DNA from: Pseudogulbenkiania sp. MAI-1
GTDB lineage: Bacteria; Pseudomonadota; Gammaproteobacteria; Burkholderiales; Chromobacteriaceae
Assembly (NCBI RefSeq): GCF_000527175.1
Contig: NZ_AZUR01000001.1
Location: 2,642,501-2,706,500 of the forward strand
Reading direction: 5' to 3'
Length of the DNA stretch: 64,000 nucleotides
Shown here: piece by piece, positions 1-7,964 of the stretch
Numbering within the stretch: the stretch's first letter is position 1
Layout of the letters: every line of letters starts with the position of its first letter
Made by a program: the position numbers and the translations under genes
The notes under the pieces: generated by a model
The model's input: the letters and a program-made list of their open reading frames with translations, nothing else
Database searches by the model: none
What the model was told of the DNA's origin: nothing

Positions 1-142
1 TCCTCCCTTCCCCCTGCCTCTGCTCCACCGGCCGGCCTGCTGGAATCACCGCGCCGACGCTACACATTTGCTAACAGTTTCCCACCCCACGGCCACGGCG
101 GAGTACCTACACTAGGCTCATCAACAAGACGGGAGAACGATC

Positions 143-544
143 ATGCTGCTGAAAAAATGGATTGCCGTACTGTCGCTGGGACTGGTGGCCACCGCTGCGC
201 AAGCCGGCCACTCCGATGCCATCCTGGGCGGTGCGCTCGGGGGTGCCGCCGGCGCCGTCATCGGCTCGTCCATCGGCGGCCGTGACGGAGCCATCGTCGG
301 TGGCGCGCTGGGCGCCGCGACCGGGGTCGCGATCAGCCAGCGCCCCTACTATTACGAACCGGCACCGGTGGTCTACGCGCCGCCGCGCCGCGTGGTGGTC
401 GAGGAGCCGATCTACGTCCGCCCGCGCCCGGTCATCATCGAGCGCGAACGCTATGTGGAATACCGCCCTGGTCCGTACTGGAAGCGCCACCACTGGAAAC
501 ACCGTGGTTGGGAGCGTCGCGGCTGGGACTATGACGACGATTGA
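143..544 (+). CDS. Glycine-zipper envelope protein with signal peptide
   Basis: A 133-residue protein starting MLLKKWIAVLSLGLVATAAQAG, a clear Sec signal peptide ending near residue 22. The mature N-terminus (about 28-68) is a glycine-zipper segment with repeated GGALGGAAGAVIG-type spacing, as in small proteins that insert in or lie on the outer membrane. The C-terminal half is rich in Pro, Tyr and Arg and ends in an acidic tail (YDDD). The start is supported by GGGAGAA nine bases upstream. It is a single-gene unit ending in a hairpin terminator. The exact role is unknown; a structural or stress-related envelope role is an inference from the family. Confidence 0.8.
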   Translation: MLLKKWIAVLSLGLVATAAQAGHSDAILGGALGGAAGAVIGSSIGGRDGAIVGGALGAATGVAISQRPYYYEPAPVVYAPPRRVVVEEPIYVRPRPVIIERERYVEYRPGPYWKRHHWKHRGWERRGWDYDDD

Positions 545-565
545 ATCCAGACCCCCACAATAACG

Positions 566-595
566 AAGGCGGTGTCCTAAGGCACCGCCTTTTTG
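566..595 (+). terminator. Rho-independent terminator of the glycine-zipper gene
   Basis: Perfect stem AAGGCGGTG / CACCGCCTT with a short loop (TCCTAAGG), followed by TTT, 22 bases after the stop codon. Confidence 0.85.
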
Positions 596-612
596 CTGCC
601 TGACATTTTCCT

Positions 613-918
613 TCAGCCCCAGCGCTTGCCCAGGAGTTCCAGTCCGGCACGGTTGAGATCGGCCGGCGTCATCGCGATGCGGAACTCGCAATCGGCCTCG
701 AACTGCAGGAAGAATGGCTCGGCATAGCGCGGAATCTCACTCGACTCGTTGACGTTGATGACCGCCACCGCGGTCCGCAAGCCGTTCTGCTCGGTGAAAT
801 AAATCGCCTCGGGCTTGATCTCGTCCACGATCTGCGCCATAACCTCGGCGGCCCTCCCTTCGCGCACCAGCTGGTTGAACGGTTCGTGGGGGATATGCGC
901 CATCATCAGCATCTTCAT
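613..918 (-). CDS. Small conserved hypothetical protein (often mis-annotated as 'panthothenate synthetase')
   Basis: A 101-residue soluble protein beginning MKMLMMAHIPHEPFN. The pattern (N-terminal strand, HEPFN, 'KPEAIYFTE', a central strand, 'PRYAEPFFLQF', C-terminal 'MTPADLNRAGLE') resembles the small ferredoxin-like or dimeric alpha/beta-barrel proteins found widely in proteobacteria. Database names for that group include 'panthothenate synthetase', without biochemical support that I know of. The open frame extends 44 codons further upstream, but GGAGAAA just before this ATG decides the start. It converges on the glycine-zipper gene. No function assigned. Confidence 0.75.
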   Translation of the reverse strand: MKMLMMAHIPHEPFNQLVREGRAAEVMAQIVDEIKPEAIYFTEQNGLRTAVAVINVNESSEIPRYAEPFFLQFEADCEFRIAMTPADLNRAGLELLGKRWG

Positions 919-1121
919 GATTTTTCTCCTGCCCCGGCGGCCCGACCAGGGCCTTGCGATTGAACGGAAATGCACCACCCCGCTCCTCCACTCAGGCAGC
1001 GATGGGGGCATGGCCAGCTCTCCGACGTTGAACGAAGCGAGGCCTGGCAAGGCCGTCTTTCTCCATCATAATCAATGACAAGGGCCGGTGCCGGCCGGTC
1101 CAACTCTCAGGAGAGCCCGCC

Positions 1122-2246
1122 ATGTCTTTCCGCTCCGCCCTCGCCGCCCTGCTGCTGTGCCTGAGCGGCATCGCTATGGCCAACCCCTACCCCAGCCGGC
1201 TCTATGCCCTGCAGCTAACCGAACTGGCCAGAGGGCTCGATCACCCGTGGTCGCTGGCCTTCCTGCCGGACGGCCGGATGCTGCTGACCGAGCGTGTCGG
1301 CCGCCTGCGCCTGCTCGACGCCCGGGGCCGGCTCGACCCTCAGCCCGTCAGCGGTGTGCCGCCGGTGGTGGCAATCGGTCAGGGCGGGCTGTTCGACGTG
1401 CTGCCGCACCCGCGCTTCGCCGAAAACCGGCTGATCTACCTGAGCTACGCTGGCGGCACGCCCGAGACCAGCAGCACCGAGATCGCCCGCGCCCGGCTCG
1501 ACGGCCATGCGCTCCGCGAGCTGACGGTGATCTTCCGCCAGCAGCCGCGCTCCGATTCCGACCGCCACTACGGCGGCCGGCTGCTGTTCGACCGCGCCGG
1601 CAAGCTCTACCTGTCGCTGGGGGACCGTGGCGAAGACGATCGCGCCCAGCGGCACGACGATCACGCCGGCTCGGTGATCCGTCTCAACGACGACGGCAGC
1701 GTGCCGCCCGACAACCCCTGGGCCAGCCGCCCCGGCTGGAAGCCGGAGAAATTCACCCTCGGCAACCGCAACCAGCAGGGCATGGCGCTCAACCCGCGCA
1801 CCGGCGCCGTCTGGACCCACGAGCACGGCCCGCAGGGTGGCGACGAGGTCAACGTGATCCGCGCCGGCGCCAACTACGGCTGGCCGGTAATCACCTACGG
1901 CAAGACCTACGGGCTGGGCCTGCCGATCGGCGAGGGCACGCACAAGGCCGGCATGGAGCAGCCGCTGAAGGTCTGGGTGCCGTCGATCGCCCCGTCCGGC
2001 ATGGCGTTCTACCAGGGGAAGCCGTTCGCCCACTGGCAGGGCGACCTGCTGATCGGTGCCCTGAGAGGGCAGATGCTGGTACGGCTGAAACTGAACGGCG
2101 ACAAGGTGGTGGAGGAAGAACGGATGCTGCGCGGCATGCTGGGGCGGATACGCGACGTGCGTGTCGGACCGGACGGCCTCCTCTACCTGCTTACCGACGA
2201 GGACGATGGCAAGCTGGTGCGGGTCAGCCCGGCGGCAGGCCGCTGA
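1122..2246 (+). CDS. Periplasmic PQQ-dependent aldose/sugar dehydrogenase (GSDH family, YliI-like)
   Basis: 374 residues with an N-terminal signal peptide (cleavage near 'IAMA-NPYP'). The mature part is a six-bladed beta-propeller of the glucose/sorbosone dehydrogenase family: 'LDHPWSLAFLPDGRMLLTER', 'GQGGLFDVLPHPRF', 'DRHYGGRLLFD', 'LYLSLGDRG', 'LGNRNQQGMALNP', 'WTHEHGPQGGDEVN', 'NYGWPVITYG'. In this family the enzyme oxidises soluble aldoses using PQQ and passes electrons to the periplasmic chain. The length matches the E. coli YliI type. Start supported by AGGAGA upstream. The membrane-protein gene at 2304 follows and may be co-transcribed. Substrate unknown. Confidence 0.9.
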   Translation: MSFRSALAALLLCLSGIAMANPYPSRLYALQLTELARGLDHPWSLAFLPDGRMLLTERVGRLRLLDARGRLDPQPVSGVPPVVAIGQGGLFDVLPHPRFAENRLIYLSYAGGTPETSSTEIARARLDGHALRELTVIFRQQPRSDSDRHYGGRLLFDRAGKLYLSLGDRGEDDRAQRHDDHAGSVIRLNDDGSVPPDNPWASRPGWKPEKFTLGNRNQQGMALNPRTGAVWTHEHGPQGGDEVNVIRAGANYGWPVITYGKTYGLGLPIGEGTHKAGMEQPLKVWVPSIAPSGMAFYQGKPFAHWQGDLLIGALRGQMLVRLKLNGDKVVEEERMLRGMLGRIRDVRVGPDGLLYLLTDEDDGKLVRVSPAAGR

Positions 2247-2303
2247 ACGGCCGTTCGATCATAGCGGCCAGGATGCCCCTTGCCCGACAACAGGAAAGCC
2301 GCC

Positions 2304-3104
2304 ATGCCCTGTCTCTCGCGCCGTGCCCGACTCGGCATCCTGGTCGCCGTCGGCGCCGCCTTCGCGCTGGCTTCCTTGCTGCTGCCGCCCGTCGCCCAGC
2401 CGCTCGCCTACCATCACTTCGCCGACCAGCGCCCGCTGCTCGGCCTGCCGCGCGCCCTCGACGTGGCGACCAATCTGCCGTTTCTGCTGGTCGGCTTGGC
2501 CGGACTCGTCGTTGTGTTGGGACCAAAGGCGGCCACGGCCTTTGCCCGGCCCGCCGAGAAATGGCCCTACATGCTGTTCTTCCTGGCGGTCGCGCTGACC
2601 AGCGTCGGCTCGGTCTACTACCACCTGGCACCGGACAACGCCCGCCTGGTCTGGGACCGGCTGCCGATGAGCATGGGCTTCATGGCGCTGCTGGCGGCGC
2701 TGATTTCCGAACGCATCGACCTGGCCGCGGGCCAGCGCCTGCTGCTGCCGCTGACCGCGCTCGGCATGGCCAGCGTGGGCTACTGGCACTGGAGCGCGCA
2801 GGCCGGCAATGAGAACGTGCTGCCCTATGTCGCGGTGCAGTTCGGCACGGCCGCCCTGGTGCTGCTGATCGCGGCGCTGTTCCCTTCGCCTTATACGCGG
2901 GAACGCGACATCTACTGGATGGCGGCGCTCTACTTCGCCTCCAAGGTCGCCGAAGGCCTCGACACCGAATTGTTCACGCTGGGCAGCCTCCTCTCCGGAC
3001 ACAGCCTCAAGCACCTGCTGGCGGCAGGCGCGGCATATCGATTGGTGAGCATGCTGCGGAGACGCGAGCCCAAGCGCCCGGCCACAGCGGAGAGACGGCA
3101 ATGA
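2304..3104 (+). CDS. Ceramidase-like (CREST superfamily) integral membrane protein
   Basis: 266 residues with about seven hydrophobic helices and few soluble loops. Polar residues placed in or near helices (HHF near the start, 'SVYYHLAPDN', 'WDRLPMSMGF', 'HSLKHLLAAGAAY' near the C-terminus) match the alkaline-ceramidase/PAQR-like CREST membrane hydrolases, where conserved Ser, Asp and His residues bind zinc. The substrate of the bacterial members is unclear. A TTG eight codons upstream is in frame, but GGAAAG ahead of the ATG at 2304 makes this the better start. It begins 57 bases after the sugar dehydrogenase. Confidence 0.7.
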   Translation: MPCLSRRARLGILVAVGAAFALASLLLPPVAQPLAYHHFADQRPLLGLPRALDVATNLPFLLVGLAGLVVVLGPKAATAFARPAEKWPYMLFFLAVALTSVGSVYYHLAPDNARLVWDRLPMSMGFMALLAALISERIDLAAGQRLLLPLTALGMASVGYWHWSAQAGNENVLPYVAVQFGTAALVLLIAALFPSPYTRERDIYWMAALYFASKVAEGLDTELFTLGSLLSGHSLKHLLAAGAAYRLVSMLRRREPKRPATAERRQ

Positions 3105-3141
3105 TCGCCCAGCATGGGTAGGCCGGATGCCACGCCAGGTA

Positions 3142-3579
3142 TCAGGGGAGGACGTCCGGCTCCACCGGCGGCGTGCCGGTATCGAACTTGCCGCGCCGCA
3201 TCTCGGCCCGCGCCAGCTCCGCCAGTCTCTCGTAACGGGCGCGGATCAGGTCGAGTTCCTCATCCTCCAGTTCCTCGAGATCGAGCAAGGCGTTGTGCGC
3301 GCCGTCGATAGCCCGGATCAGTTCGTCCAGCTTGACCTGGATGGCTTCCGAATCGCGGTTCTGGGTGTTCTGGATCAGGAACACCATCAGGAAGGTGACG
3401 ATGGTGGTGCCGGTGTTGATGACCAGCTGCCAGGTGTCGCTGAAGCGGAACAGCGGACCGGTGACGACCCAGACGGCGATGACGGCGCCCGCCACCATGA
3501 AGGCGGAGGGTTTACCGGTGATGTGGGAGGTCCATTTGGCGAAACGGGTAAACCAGGAGCGGGATTTGGTGGGTCGCAT
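3142..3579 (-). CDS. Low-affinity iron permease family membrane protein
   Basis: 145 residues. Two close hydrophobic segments ('AFMVAGAVIAVWVVTGPLF' and 'WQLVINTGTTIVTFLMVFLIQ') are followed by 'NTQNRDSEAIQVKLDELIRA', the signature of the bacterial PF04120 family, and an acidic helical tail. The family name comes from yeast Fet4; the bacterial members are short and metal transport is not proven for them. The start MRPTKSRS was chosen over a GTG or ATG further upstream because the upstream extension looks non-coding. It converges with the membrane protein ending at 3104. Confidence 0.75.
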   Translation of the reverse strand: MRPTKSRSWFTRFAKWTSHITGKPSAFMVAGAVIAVWVVTGPLFRFSDTWQLVINTGTTIVTFLMVFLIQNTQNRDSEAIQVKLDELIRAIDGAHNALLDLEELEDEELDLIRARYERLAELARAEMRRGKFDTGTPPVEPDVLP

Positions 3580-3664
3580 GTGGGGACTCCGGCAACACGG
3601 GAACACCCCCAGTGTAGACGTCCCCACCGCTCCCGAGCCGCCCTGCCCCACCCGGTCGGGTGGA

Positions 3665-4399
3665 TCAGAACCGCTCGTGCTCGGTCAGATAGCGCCACTG
3701 CCCCTGCGCCAGATCGCCCAGCGCGATGCGGCCGATGCGGATGCGCTTGACGGCGGTGACGCGCAGGCCGACCAGCTCGGCCATGCGGCGGATCTGGCGC
3801 CGCACCGGGTCGCGCAGCACGAAGCGCAACTGGGTGTCGCTCTGGCGGCTGACCTTGGCCGGCTTGAGTGCTTCGCCATCCAGGCTCAGGCCGTGCCGCA
3901 GCTGTTCGAGCACGGCATCGGGCACCTCGCCCTCCACCCACACCAGGAACTCCTGTTCGAAGTCGGCGGCCTTGGCCATCAGCTTGCGCGCGATGCGCCC
4001 GTCCTGGGTCAGCACCAACAGACCGGACGAATCGACGTCCAGCTTGCCGGCCGGCGCCAGGTAATTGAGGTGTTTCTTCAGGAAGGTGTAGCCGGAACGG
4101 TCGCCGGGCGAGCGCGTTTCCGGCTTGATCAGCTGCCAGGCCGGGCGCTCGCCGGCTTCCGATGGGCCGGAGCCGTAGCCCACCGGTTTGTTGAGCAGGA
4201 TGGTAACGCGCTCAGCCTGCAGCGCCGTCGCCTGACGCGTCAGCTCGATGGTCTGCTCCGGGCGCACCCGGCTGCCCAGCACATTGACCACCACGCCGTC
4301 GACCTTGACCAGTCCCATTTCGATGAATTCGTCGGCCTCACGGCGCGAGCACAATCCCAGTTCGGTCATGCGTTTGGAGAGGCGGATGGTATCGGTCAT
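3665..4399 (-). CDS. 23S rRNA pseudouridine synthase, RsuA/RluB/E/F family (RluF-like)
   Basis: 244 residues. An N-terminal S4 RNA-binding domain ('RLSKRMTELGLCSRREADEFIEMGLVKVDG') is followed by the RsuA-type catalytic core: 'ILLNKPVGY', then 'LAPAGKLDVDSSGLLVLTQDG' with the catalytic Asp in 'KLDVDSSGL', and 'RDPVRRQIRRMAELVG' near the end. The enzyme isomerises uridine to pseudouridine in large rRNA. The 'GYGSGPSEAGERPAW' segment favours an RluF-like assignment over RluB or RsuA. The open frame runs upstream into mobile-element sequence, so the ATG at 4399 directly before the S4 domain is the real start. Confidence 0.85.
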   Translation of the reverse strand: MTDTIRLSKRMTELGLCSRREADEFIEMGLVKVDGVVVNVLGSRVRPEQTIELTRQATALQAERVTILLNKPVGYGSGPSEAGERPAWQLIKPETRSPGDRSGYTFLKKHLNYLAPAGKLDVDSSGLLVLTQDGRIARKLMAKAADFEQEFLVWVEGEVPDAVLEQLRHGLSLDGEALKPAKVSRQSDTQLRFVLRDPVRRQIRRMAELVGLRVTAVKRIRIGRIALGDLAQGQWRYLTEHERF

Positions 4400-4504
4400 G
4401 GCGGGGACTCGGGGGTGATTCGACAGGAGCGCGATTATCGCGCTTTTGACGGCGGCGTGCGCGGTTATCTGCGGCCAATCTTTGAGCCCCTGCACATGAC
4501 AGAC

Positions 4505-4512
4505 AAACAAAA
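4505..4512. repeat. 8-bp target-site duplication, left copy (AAACAAAA)
   Basis: AAACAAAA lies directly against the left inverted repeat of an ISL3 remnant at 4513. The same eight bases follow the right inverted repeat ending at 10187. ISL3-family elements are known to make 8-bp duplications, so this marks the outer edges of one insertion. Confidence 0.7.
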
Positions 4513-4777
4513 GGCTCTTCACGGAATCGTGGGAACTTGAAGTAAATACCAGACGTGAGAACGGCGATGCAAGGTAAGCTGTTTGTGCGACCAAACCGTT
4601 TACCCCGACACCGCCGTTCTCATTTCCGATGATATGTTCCACCCCCCATTTTTGGAAGGCTTTACCGTTACCCGTTTCCAGCATCAGTCCGACGCCCTGC
4701 ACCTTGAGCTGGAACCAACACCCGATAACCCACCCCGTTGTAGCGGTTGCCAAAGTGTCAGCAACGCTGTGCACGAG
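4513..4777 (+). mobile_element. Left-end remnant of an ISL3-family element
   Basis: 265 bases nearly identical to 7598-7866: left inverted repeat, a shared leader, and the start of the transposase ('FTVTRFQHQSDALHLELEPTP' and 'PRCSGCQSVSNAVHE', an ISL3-type N-terminal zinc-finger region). Homology with the second copy stops abruptly after GCACGAG at 4777. This copy keeps a better N-terminal reading frame than the right-hand copy. Confidence 0.85.
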
Positions 4778-4972
4778 GTCGGCACCGGCAAGGCTCAGCC
4801 CCTCGACGCGAAAATCCTGACCCCGACCGGCTGGCAGCCGATGGGCGACATCAAGGTTGGCGATCAGGTCATCACGCAGACCGGCGAACCGACCACCGTG
4901 GAAGCCATCTTCCCGCCGGGCGTGAAGGAGATTTTCCGCGTCGTATTCTCTGACGGTTCATCCACCGAATAG
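4583..4972 (+). pseudogene. Chimeric ORF: ISL3 transposase N-terminus fused to an intein/Hint fragment
   Basis: An open frame of 129 codons. The first ~65 residues are the ISL3 transposase start, ending 'NAVHE'. The next ~64 residues, 'VGTGKAQPLDAKILTPTGW' onward through 'MGDIKVGDQVITQTGEPTTV' and 'EIFRVVFSDGSST', are the N-terminal splicing region (blocks A and B) of an intein. The intein body, homing domain and C-terminal His-Asn are absent. The GTGK just before it looks like the Walker A motif of a disrupted host ATPase, a common intein site, but that is inference. No Cys is visible at the expected first intein position. It is unlikely to make a functional protein. Confidence 0.7.
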
Positions 4973-5095
4973 TTTAAAGAACGAACGCGTCTCCCATGAG
5001 GACTACACCACGCGGGCGGAAGCCAAACAAGACCTCTTTGAGTACATCGAGGTGTTTTACATTCGAGAACGCCGGCCAATCTTCCCTTGGCTACC
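4970..5095 (+). mobile_element. 3' remnant of an IS3-family transposase orfB
   Basis: Reading AGT TTA AAG onward gives 'SLKNERVSHEDYTTRAEAK' and 'QDLFEYIEVFYIRERR'. This aligns with the C-terminal segment after the catalytic Glu of IS3 OrfB; compare 'TLKNELVHHRRYATRAEAE' in the intact element at 8297-9130. It is a different IS3 from the intact one. Homology fades near 5095, where the tail becomes 'PIFPWLPPPEQ'. Confidence 0.75.
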
Positions 5096-5426
5096 GCCCC
5101 CGGAGCAGCAGCTGCTTGGTTTGAGGCAGTAGGAAAGGCAGCAAAGGCGCTACGTTGGCATCCGGAATTCGCGCCCAAGCTCAACCAGACTGCGTCTCAG
5201 CTTTCGGCCACAGTCGCGGAAACAAGTAGCCCCATAACCGCAAAGGAATGTCGAGAGATACCGGTCCACGTGGCGTAAGGAATGAGAGAATGCGCGCTTC
5301 GAGAAGACTCGCTACACACGGTCACTCGTCCTTGGCGCGAAACTGGTCATGGCGTTGAACTGGCCGCGATTCATGGTTTTTACCGGGCGCTTGTGCACAG
5401 CATTTCAGACCAGGTCGTCAACCTGA
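5096..5426. other. Scar sequence inside the mobile mosaic, no gene recognised
   Basis: About 330 bases between the IS3 remnant and the end of the LysR gene. A 63-codon frame (5087-5278, 'AAAAWFEAVGKAAKALRWHPEF') has no recognisable family and no convincing ribosome site. The stretch is probably debris from earlier insertions. Confidence 0.5.
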
Positions 5427-6299
5427 TCAGGCCGGGCCGTTTCGACTGTTTCGCTGGAACAGCGGGCTCTTCTCGATCGTCTGTGCCAGCAGCGCGGTTG
5501 CTTCATTGACATTGTCGGCCATGAATAGGGTGGTATCGGTCTGGGGCAGAGGGGGCAGCTCCCCGCCGATGATCGCCAGTCCTTCCTCGACTGTCGTTCG
5601 CGGCGTAATGCCGACCCCAATGCCGGCCTTCACGGCCGCAAGGACCCCACCGCGGCTGTGGCTGGTGAAAGCGACACGATAGGGCCTGTCGCTCAACTGC
5701 AGCGCCCGGGTAGCCATCTCCCGGTAGTAACAGCCTTCCGGAAAGAGCGCCAGCGGCAAGGGGTCGCGCTGGTGGACCGGATGTGTCTCTGCCCGCACCC
5801 AGACCAGCTGGTCGCGGCAGAGACGCAGGCCGCCGTCCGACAGCGCTGGCATCTCGACCAGCGCCAGATCCAACTGGCCTTCGTCGACTAGGGAGGCAAG
5901 ATAGTAGGGGCGGTGGTCGCAGGTGACCTCTAGCCAAGCTTCTGGGTACGAGAGCATATAGGCCTCCAGCAGCGGGGTCAGCGCTCGGGTCGCATAGAGG
6001 TCGTGAGTGCCGAGGCGTACCTTGCCTGTGATATCGGCGTTCTGGAATGAACCGAGAATGCGGTCATGCATGCTCAGCAGTTGATGAGCATGGGTGCGGA
6101 GCTGCTCGCCGGCTGCCGTCAGCCTGACGCCGTACTGGCCGCGTTCGAGCAATGGCGCCGTCACCAGCGCCTCAAGCCGGTTCAGTTGCATGCTAATGGT
6201 CGAGGGCGCCCGGTGCAGTTGGCTCGCCGCTGTGGTCAGGTTGAGCGTATCGGCAACGACGACAAAGGTACGCAATAGGGGGATCGGGATATCTGCCAC
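5427..6299 (-). CDS. LysR-family transcriptional regulator
   Basis: 290 residues. The N-terminal winged helix-turn-helix is 'LLRTFVVVADTLNLTTAASQL' followed by 'APSTISMQLNRLEALV' and 'LLERGQYGVRLTAAGEQL'. The rest is a periplasmic-binding-protein-like effector domain with the second-half motif 'GGVLAAVKAGIGVGITPRTTVEEGL'. It is divergent from the MFS transporter gene at 6432 with a 132-base gap holding a 17-bp palindrome, the usual arrangement for a LysR regulator controlling its neighbour. The effector is unknown. Both genes lie inside the mobile mosaic and may have travelled together. Confidence 0.9.
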   Translation of the reverse strand: MADIPIPLLRTFVVVADTLNLTTAASQLHRAPSTISMQLNRLEALVTAPLLERGQYGVRLTAAGEQLRTHAHQLLSMHDRILGSFQNADITGKVRLGTHDLYATRALTPLLEAYMLSYPEAWLEVTCDHRPYYLASLVDEGQLDLALVEMPALSDGGLRLCRDQLVWVRAETHPVHQRDPLPLALFPEGCYYREMATRALQLSDRPYRVAFTSHSRGGVLAAVKAGIGVGITPRTTVEEGLAIIGGELPPLPQTDTTLFMADNVNEATALLAQTIEKSPLFQRNSRNGPA

Positions 6300-6306
6300 G
6301 TTCAGA

Positions 6307-6323
6307 ATTCAATAGTATTGAAT
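6307..6323. promoter_or_regulatory. Candidate LysR operator (17-bp perfect palindrome)
   Basis: ATTCAATAGTATTGAAT is a perfect inverted repeat that contains the LysR box T-N11-A (TCAATAGTATTGA). It lies 8 bases upstream of the LysR start and about 110 bases from the divergent transporter start. Confidence 0.6.
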
Positions 6324-6431
6324 GTAATTATCAATATTTATCGATTTACCGAACGATTGCAAGGACCTAAGGTTACCGGGTTGTCACTGGGATGCATAAC
6401 CCCCATCCGGGGCCTGTACGGAGAATTTGGA

Positions 6432-7625
6432 ATGCGTATGGCGATGGTGTTTGGAATGAATCAGGTGATCAGTCATGGCTTTGGCCTGTTCCTGTTTGCT
6501 GCGCTGGTGCCGCTGATGCGTGAATCAATCGCGATCAGCCACTGGCACTTGTCGCTGGCCGGTGCACTGACGCAGATGGCCTACCTTGGGGGGGCGATGC
6601 TGCTGGGCCTTGTCGGGCACCGGCTGAAAACCGCAACGCTGGCACTGGCGACCGGTACGGTATCGACACTGCTGCTGTTCACGATGTCGCAGCTTCGGAA
6701 CCCGTTGGTAATGATTGTTGCGTTGGTTTGTCTTGCCATGAGCGCCGCCATGAGCTGGGGTTCAATTGTCGAGATCGTCAGCCGCTGCGCCCAGCCGCAT
6801 AAGCGTTCAACCTATCTGTCCTGTGCCTCGAGTGGCACTGCCTGGGGCTATGCCCTCAGCGGTCAGCTGCTGCTCTGGGTCGTGCCCGCCTGGGGCTGGG
6901 AAAGCTGCTGGATAGTTGCTGGTTTGACGGGGGCGCTGGTAGTCGGTTTGACCGGGCTGATGCTACGAGGGCTGAAAGCGCCGGTATCGGACAGCACGGA
7001 CAGCGGCGTCGCAGCGATTCCGGTTTCGAGGCTGTTGAGCACGATCCTGACCGATCGTACGGCACTGCTCGCCTGTCTGATCTGCTTTCTGGTAGGGTTC
7101 AGCACCATGCCGTTTTCGAACTGGCTCAACAGTTACCTGGAGGAACTCGGCCTGCCGGCCTCCCTCGGGGGGTACTGCTGGTCGATCGTCGGCTTCTCCG
7201 GCATGGTTGCCGGTTTCGTGATAGGCAAGCTGGCCGACCGGAAGGGCCACGCCAGTGCTTTGCTACTGATTTTCGTCTGTTTCGCACTGGGGCTGCTGGC
7301 CTTCGCCTACGACCCGGCGAACGCAGCGCTGATCGCGAGTTTCGGCTATGGCCTGATGTATTTCCCGATGTGGGGAATTGTTGCCGGCTGGGTCAACCGG
7401 CACTACTCGTCGACGGCGACCATGCAGATCGGGGGATTCTGCATGGTGACGTTCGGCCTAGGCGGAACCATAGGCAACCTGTTGACAGGGTTGATCCGTG
7501 ACAACACCGGTTCGCTGCAGGCCAGTTATGCGACGCTGGCGTTCGTGGCGTTGTTGCTGGCCGGACTGGGCCTGCACATCAAGCGCGCAGAAAAAAAGGT
7601 TCTTCACGAAATCGTGGGGACTTGA
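6432..7625 (+). CDS. MFS transporter, 3' end supplied by an ISL3 element
   Basis: 397 residues with about 12 hydrophobic helices and short loops, including an MFS-like 'GKLADRKGHASALLL' cytoplasmic loop. The N-terminal 'MNQVISHGFGLFLFAALVPLM' pattern recalls the YbfB/YjiJ group of sugar/drug-type MFS proteins, but the substrate cannot be read from the sequence. ATG at 6432 is preceded by GGAG; an in-frame ATG at 6318 falls inside the operator and is rejected. The native sequence ends about 'HIKRAEKK'. The last eight residues (VLHEIVGT) and the stop codon are encoded by the ISL3 left inverted repeat from 7598, so the original C-terminus may be slightly shortened. Confidence 0.85.
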   Translation: MRMAMVFGMNQVISHGFGLFLFAALVPLMRESIAISHWHLSLAGALTQMAYLGGAMLLGLVGHRLKTATLALATGTVSTLLLFTMSQLRNPLVMIVALVCLAMSAAMSWGSIVEIVSRCAQPHKRSTYLSCASSGTAWGYALSGQLLLWVVPAWGWESCWIVAGLTGALVVGLTGLMLRGLKAPVSDSTDSGVAAIPVSRLLSTILTDRTALLACLICFLVGFSTMPFSNWLNSYLEELGLPASLGGYCWSIVGFSGMVAGFVIGKLADRKGHASALLLIFVCFALGLLAFAYDPANAALIASFGYGLMYFPMWGIVAGWVNRHYSSTATMQIGGFCMVTFGLGGTIGNLLTGLIRDNTGSLQASYATLAFVALLLAGLGLHIKRAEKKVLHEIVGT

Positions 7626-7964
7626 AGTAAATGCCAGACGTGAGAACGGCGGTGCAAGGTAAGCTGTTTGTGTGACCAAACCGTTTACCCCGACACCGCC
7701 GTTCTTATGCCCGATGATATGTTCCACCTCCCATTTTGGGAAGGCTTTACCGTTACCCGCGTTTCGATAGCGTCAGTCCGACGCACTGCACCTTGAGCTG
7801 GAGCCAATACCCGATACCCCACCCCGTTGCAGCGGGTGCCAAAGTGTCGGCAACGCTGTGCACGAGCACCATTGGCGCACGCTGCGCGACTTACCGATCC
7901 TCGTGGGGTAGCCTGATTCCCGCGGACAGTTCCGATTGTTACCATTGACAATCGGGAGTGTGAA

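Noticed and set aside
3293..4540. Long plus-strand frame across the pseudouridine synthase gene
   Set aside because: It is antisense to a well-supported enzyme, has no domain, and ends inside an IS inverted repeat.
4400..4774. N-terminal extension of the pseudouridine synthase frame
   Set aside because: The extra codons lie in the mobile-element remnant and the intergenic region; the S4 domain begins right after the ATG at 4399.
7590..7597. A target-site duplication belonging only to the right-hand ISL3 copy
   Set aside because: The left flank GAAAAAAA does not match the right flank AAACAAAA; the exact match is at 4505-4512.
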